Of a stretch of 7,160 nucleotides of DNA, positions 6,187-7,160 are shown piece by piece. Where the stretch lies: NCBI GenBank assembly GCA_002432555.1, contig DJFO01000226.1, forward strand, positions 4,569 to 11,728. Direction: 5' to 3'. Both the position numbers and the translations under genes were made by a program. The notes under the pieces are model-generated. The model saw only the letters and a list, made by a program, of their open reading frames with translations. It did no database searches and was not told where the DNA came from. Within the stretch, counting starts at the first letter, position 1, and every line of letters begins with the position of its first letter. Source of the DNA: Marinagarivorans sp. UBA5870 (GTDB lineage Bacteria > Pseudomonadota > Gammaproteobacteria > Pseudomonadales > Cellvibrionaceae).

Positions 6187-7160
6187 TTAGTTGATATTCA
6201 TTTCCGAGCGAATCGCATCGGAGACCACTTCCGCCATGGCATCGGACAAGGGGGAATTGGTTAGCCCCAAGTGCGTGGATTGCGGGATATTCGTCGACTT
6301 CCAAAACCCGTTGGAGCCAAACTCCCAACCGAGGAACTCGCCTTTCGAGGTGAGACCTTCGGTTGAGGTCACCACATGCACGGGAATATCCTGACTCAGA
6401 GGCTGCGGCTGATACCGCGCGTGGATAGTTGCCAGGGCGTGGCGAACAGCGCTCATTTCCAGCAACCGCTCGAGTGTAAATTCTTCGGGAATCAGTCCCT
6501 CTAGCTGCAGCGATTGCAGGGCATCGCCAACCTCCTGTTCCGGTTGCGGTTGATATCGGGCCATTTCCGCGGGCGTCAAATCGGGGTTGAAGTACCCTAG
6601 AAACAGAGTGAGAATGTTCGTCGCCTGCGCCCGTGAGTCGTCGTTCAGCAGCCAGTCGAGATCGCGCGACGGTTTGCTGGCATCGAGAATACCGAGATAT
6701 TCGATCGGCTCATTCTCGTCGAGCAGTTGTCGAGCTATTTCATAGGCCAGAACGCCGCCGAAGGAAAAGCCGGCGATGCGGTAAGGCCCGCGTGGCTGCA
6801 CGCGACGCATGATTTTAACATGATAGCGTGCAAGGTCCTCCATAGTAGCCAAAGCGGGATCCGACGGATCCTTGAGCGGAAGTTCCAGGCCGTACACCGC
6901 AAGATCGTCCGGAACATTGGCGTTGAAGCTGCGGCAAAACGCCGTGAAATGTATCGTATTCCCCACGAGGCTGTGAGTCAGGAACAGCGGTGTCGCACTA
7001 CCTTCTCGAAACCGGGTAATATTTTCATCGCCCACTTCGGCGGCGCCGCCGTTGGAATGAAATGCAGCCAATAATGATTCAATGGTGGGGAATTGGATCA
7101 GATGCCGGAAATCGAGTGTTCTGCCGAATTTGGATTTTACCGCGAGGGTGAGTTTAATTG
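6187..7160 (-). CDS. C-terminal end of a PKS/NRPS-type megasynthase: carrier protein end plus type I thioesterase
   Basis: The frame is open from the window edge (first whole codon 7158-7156) to TAA at 6189-6187, so this is the end of a longer protein. The first ~34 residues are the latter half of a carrier domain: IKLTLAVKSKFG resembles the helix after the phosphopantetheine serine, and FPTIESLLAAF matches the terminal helix. That serine should lie about 10 nt outside the window. ACP and PCP cannot be told apart here. A short linker leads to an alpha/beta-hydrolase thioesterase. Its nucleophile is Ser in GFSFGG (6765-6763), its acid Asp in ILDASKP (6684-6682) and its base His in STHLGL (6273-6271), so the triad is complete. 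THSLVG near its start fits the oxyanion-hole loop. The domain releases the finished chain by hydrolysis or cyclisation. TTG 7071 is not the real start, because the carrier sequence continues through it. The flavin gene follows within about 55 nt, implying one operon. Confidence 0.9.
   Translation of the reverse strand, partial: IKLTLAVKSKFGRTLDFRHLIQFPTIESLLAAFHSNGGAAEVGDENITRFREGSATPLFLTHSLVGNTIHFTAFCRSFNANVPDDLAVYGLELPLKDPSDPALATMEDLARYHVKIMRRVQPRGPYRIAGFSFGGVLAYEIARQLLDENEPIEYLGILDASKPSRDLDWLLNDDSRAQATNILTLFLGYFNPDLTPAEMARYQPQPEQEVGDALQSLQLEGLIPEEFTLERLLEMSAVRHALATIHARYQPQPLSQDIPVHVVTSTEGLTSKGEFLGWEFGSNGFWKSTNIPQSTHLGLTNSPLSDAMAEVVSDAIRSEMNIN

Noticed and set aside
6134..6328. Extended N-terminus of the flavin monooxygenase
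   Set aside because: It would overlap the thioesterase end by over 100 nt and place 65 extra residues before the Rossmann motif, unlike the family. ATG 6166 remains a lesser alternative.
6727..7074. Plus-strand open frame of 115 codons at the right edge
   Set aside because: Antisense to the thioesterase nucleophile region and carrier linker, with no recognisable motif.

Overview
The window looks like part of the chromosome of a moderate-G+C proteobacterium, most likely a gammaproteobacterium. The evidence is the ArsJ-type exporter, which resembles the pseudomonad proteins, together with a trans-acyltransferase (trans-AT) polyketide system and dense, overlapping gene packing. The genus cannot be read from the sequence. 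The window holds two convergent gene groups that meet at about 2.7 kb.

Left group, plus strand (1-2665). It opens with the C-terminal third of an ArsJ-like organoarsenical exporter of the major facilitator superfamily. The stop codon of that gene overlaps the start of a roughly 427-residue ATP-grasp-type ligase of unknown substrate. After a 247-nt gap with no confident gene comes a 229-residue protein that resembles the DUF4336 branch of the metallo-beta-lactamase fold. A known arsenate-resistance route couples a GAPDH, which makes 1-arseno-3-phosphoglycerate, with ArsJ, which exports it. That makes the coupled ATP-grasp gene the least explained part of the window.

Right group, minus strand, transcribed from 7160 towards 2745. 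It begins inside a megasynthase and shows the end of a carrier-protein domain followed by a terminal thioesterase. Next come an FAD-dependent monooxygenase of the MonCI/Lsd18/LasC epoxidase-like type and then a tandem acyltransferase protein. In the tandem protein the first domain looks like a malonyl transferase. The second looks like a PedC-type proofreading acyl hydrolase: it keeps the Ser/His dyad but has Gln where the malonate-binding Arg should be. Together these are the release, oxidation and trans-acting loading/editing functions of a trans-AT polyketide or hybrid cluster, and the tandem AT gene appears to be its downstream end.

The two groups are separated by 79 nt holding a probable bidirectional terminator. 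Whether the arsenic genes belong to the biosynthetic cluster (an arsenic-containing polyketide or its export) or merely border it cannot be decided from this window.
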